From CAZBUK01 sp964495085 (GTDB lineage: Bacteria; Bacteroidota; Ignavibacteria; T3Sed10-11): DNA of 22,531 bases. The position numbers were made by a program, and so were the translations under genes. The notes under the pieces are model-generated. The model was given only the letters and a program-made list of their open reading frames with translations. It had not been told where the DNA came from and did no database searches. The stretch is taken from contig CAZBUK010000066.1 of NCBI GenBank assembly GCA_964495085.1, positions 1 to 22,531 of the forward strand. The letters run 5' to 3'. Positions 20,747 through 22,531 of this stretch are shown here, piece by piece. Positions within the stretch are counted from its first letter, which is position 1. Each line of letters opens with the position of its first letter.

Positions 20747-22531
20747 ACGCCGGTAACGGCCATATGACCGTCTGCTCTCAGTGCGGATTGCCGTACGGGG
20801 GAGGGGGTGTAACGCGCCGTCGGCATGAAGGTATACTACACTTCTGCTGCTACGGATGTTCATTCACGCACTCTCTGACCGGTGAAACGGGAGAGCGCGG
20901 CACAGCGACCCTCTTTCTGCTCAGGCTGGGTATCTCCGCTTTTCTCGCCATGAATGTGATGTTGTTCAGCTGGGTTATCTACGCAGATCAATGGCATGGT
21001 TTCGGAATCGAACCGGAGGCGGTGCCGTACGTCGGCATGCTGCTCTTTGTTCTATCGACGCCGGTTATCCTCCTGATGGGGTATCCATTTTTAAGGAACG
21101 GTGTCAAGGAATTGCTGAGCCGTCATCTTTCGATGGACAGCCTCATCGCTCTCGGTTCCATCGCCGCGTACGGATATTCTTCCTATGAAGTTTTTACGGG
21201 CGGGGAGGGGATGTTCTTCGATACCGCAACCATGATCATCGTGCTGGTTACCGCCGGAAGATATCTGGAAGCATCCGCGAAAGTCCGTTCCACGCAGGCG
21301 ATCCGGGAGCTCATGGAGATGGTGCCCGACGAGGTCAGGGTGATAGAGAACGGAACGGAAGCGATACGTCCGATCCGCGATGTTCCCGTCGGATCGGTCG
21401 TCAGAGTTTTACCGGGAGAATATATCCCGTTGGACGGCAAGATAACCGCCGGCGAAACCTCGGTAAACGAGGCGATTCTCACGGGCGAACCAGTTCCGGG
21501 TTACCGGACCGTCGGAGATGACGTCTTTGCGGGCACCATAAATATCGACGGCGCGATCCGGATACGAACGAGTACCGATGCTCGTGAGACCGTCTATGCG
21601 CGCATTATCCGGCTTATGGAGGATGCACAGCGGACGCGGACTCCATTGCAAAAATTAACTGATCGAATCTCGTCGGTGTTTATTCCTGCCGTCATCCTCA
21701 CGGCAGTTGCGACATTTGTCGTCTGGTCGTTTTTTATACCCCTTTCGCTGGCAATGATGTATGCGCTCGCTGTATTGGTAGTTGCCTGCCCGTGCGCGCT
21801 CGGTATCGGCAGTCCCATTGCAGCGGCGATCGCTATCGGACGCGCAGCCGCGAACGGCATTCTGATAAAATCCGCAAGTGCAATGGAACGTATCGGCAGG
21901 ATAAGGACCGCAGTATTCGATAAAACGGGTACCGTGACGAAGGGAGATTTTGAGGTAACGAGCATAATGTCGGATATACATGAATCATTACTCATTGGAG
22001 TAGCAGCTTCGATTGAACGAAACTCCGAACATCCGTTAAGCCAGGGTATTCGACGTTATGCGGAGCGAAAAGGATATACGCTCCTTCCGGTGAACCGGAG
22101 TCTGATTACTCCCGGTATGGGGATTCGGGGAGAAGTTCCGGTCAACGGAGCGCCGACTGAGGTTTTGGTCGGCAGCAGGGAGTTCATGTCGAAAAACGGC
22201 ATCGCGACCGACCGGGGGATTATGCAGCAGGACGTGATTCCGGACGCGACATTTGTCTATACGGCCTGGGACGGGAGAATTCATGGCATTATTGCACTCG
22301 GGGACCGAATTCAGGAGGCCGCTCATGCGACAATCCCAAAGCTCAGAGAACTCGGCATCAGGACGGTTCTACTGTCCGGTGACAGAGAAGCTATCGTAAT
22401 TCGCCTGGCGAATCTGCTTGGATTCGATGAAGCCTCGGGAGGCAACCTCCCCGATGAAAAAATAGGCTATATCCGACGTCTCAGAGAGACGCAGATAGGC
22501 GTACTCATGGCAGGAGACGGCATTAACGATG
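20743..22531 (+). CDS. ccoI: Copper-transporting P-type ATPase CcoI (cut by window end)
   Basis: The frame is open from the ATG at 20743 to the window end (596 residues seen, roughly three quarters of the expected protein). It is a P1B ATPase of the CcoI/FixI/CopA2 type, which supplies copper for the cbb3 CuB site. An N-terminal cysteine-rich module (CSQC at 11-14, FCCYGC at 34-39) is present, but the usual ferredoxin-like HMA domain that normally follows is missing. Core motifs are TGEP (247-250, actuator), CPC (349-351, membrane metal site), DKTGT (393-397, phosphorylated Asp393), the HP motif (430-431) and GDGIND (591-596). GAAGG lies about 9 bases before the start. It lies after a strong terminator, so it probably depends on read-through or its own promoter, which I cannot see clearly. 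Confidence 0.93.
   Translation, partial: MNAGNGHMTVCSQCGLPYGGGGVTRRRHEGILHFCCYGCSFTHSLTGETGERGTATLFLLRLGISAFLAMNVMLFSWVIYADQWHGFGIEPEAVPYVGMLLFVLSTPVILLMGYPFLRNGVKELLSRHLSMDSLIALGSIAAYGYSSYEVFTGGEGMFFDTATMIIVLVTAGRYLEASAKVRSTQAIRELMEMVPDEVRVIENGTEAIRPIRDVPVGSVVRVLPGEYIPLDGKITAGETSVNEAILTGEPVPGYRTVGDDVFAGTINIDGAIRIRTSTDARETVYARIIRLMEDAQRTRTPLQKLTDRISSVFIPAVILTAVATFVVWSFFIPLSLAMMYALAVLVVACPCALGIGSPIAAAIAIGRAAANGILIKSASAMERIGRIRTAVFDKTGTVTKGDFEVTSIMSDIHESLLIGVAASIERNSEHPLSQGIRRYAERKGYTLLPVNRSLITPGMGIRGEVPVNGAPTEVLVGSREFMSKNGIATDRGIMQQDVIPDATFVYTAWDGRIHGIIALGDRIQEAAHATIPKLRELGIRTVLLSGDREAIVIRLANLLGFDEASGGNLPDEKIGYIRRLRETQIGVLMAGDGIND

Noticed and set aside
1..22531. CRISPR arrays, tRNA genes, insertion sequences or attachment sites
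   Set aside because: I saw no spaced direct repeats, cloverleaf sequences, transposase motifs or terminal inverted repeats.

Overview
The window looks like a chromosomal segment of a Gram-negative bacterium. Outer-membrane barrels, lipoproteins and a periplasmic respiratory complex support that. The gene families present (alternative complex III, family S46 dipeptidyl-peptidase, cbb3 oxidase, dodecin) fit a member of the Bacteroidetes/Chlorobi/Gemmatimonadetes-like (FCB) part of the tree, but no marker gene here fixes the phylum. Several genes lack a clear Shine-Dalgarno sequence while others have strong ones. I see no tRNA, rRNA, CRISPR array, insertion sequence or phage gene.

Left part (1-9225, all plus strand). 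The 3' end of a glucose-6-phosphate isomerase gene is followed by a DUF4126 membrane protein, a small outer-membrane barrel protein, a TonB-dependent-receptor-like barrel and a lipoprotein dipeptidyl-peptidase of family S46 (DPP7 type). Together the last three could form a surface peptide-handling set. Next come a long-chain acyl-CoA synthetase, a dodecin and an MscS-type mechanosensitive channel. Two hairpins flank the dodecin gene.

Middle (9261-10142, minus strand). An NmrA/SDR-type NAD(P)-binding protein is transcribed away from the respiratory operon. The shared 217-bp gap carries candidate promoters for both directions.

Right part (10360-22531, plus strand). A tightly packed respiratory operon runs ccoS-ccoN-ccoO-ccoP-actA-actB-actC-actD-actE-actF, with most junctions overlapping by 1-29 bases. 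A strong rho-independent terminator follows, then ccoI, a copper P-type ATPase cut by the window end. The operon joins a complete quinol:electron-acceptor oxidoreductase (alternative complex III: pentahaem ActA, Fe-S protein ActB, quinol-binding ActC and ActF, ActD, monohaem ActE) to a complete cbb3-type oxygen reductase core (CcoN, monohaem CcoO, monohaem CcoP). The oxidase maturation genes ccoS and ccoI sit at the two ends. The likely electron path is quinol to ActC/ActB, then ActA, then ActE and/or CcoP, then CcoO, CcoN and oxygen, with no cytochrome bc1. The best candidate for something unusual is this ACIII-cbb3 unit, which may form a quinol-oxidising, oxygen-reducing supercomplex.
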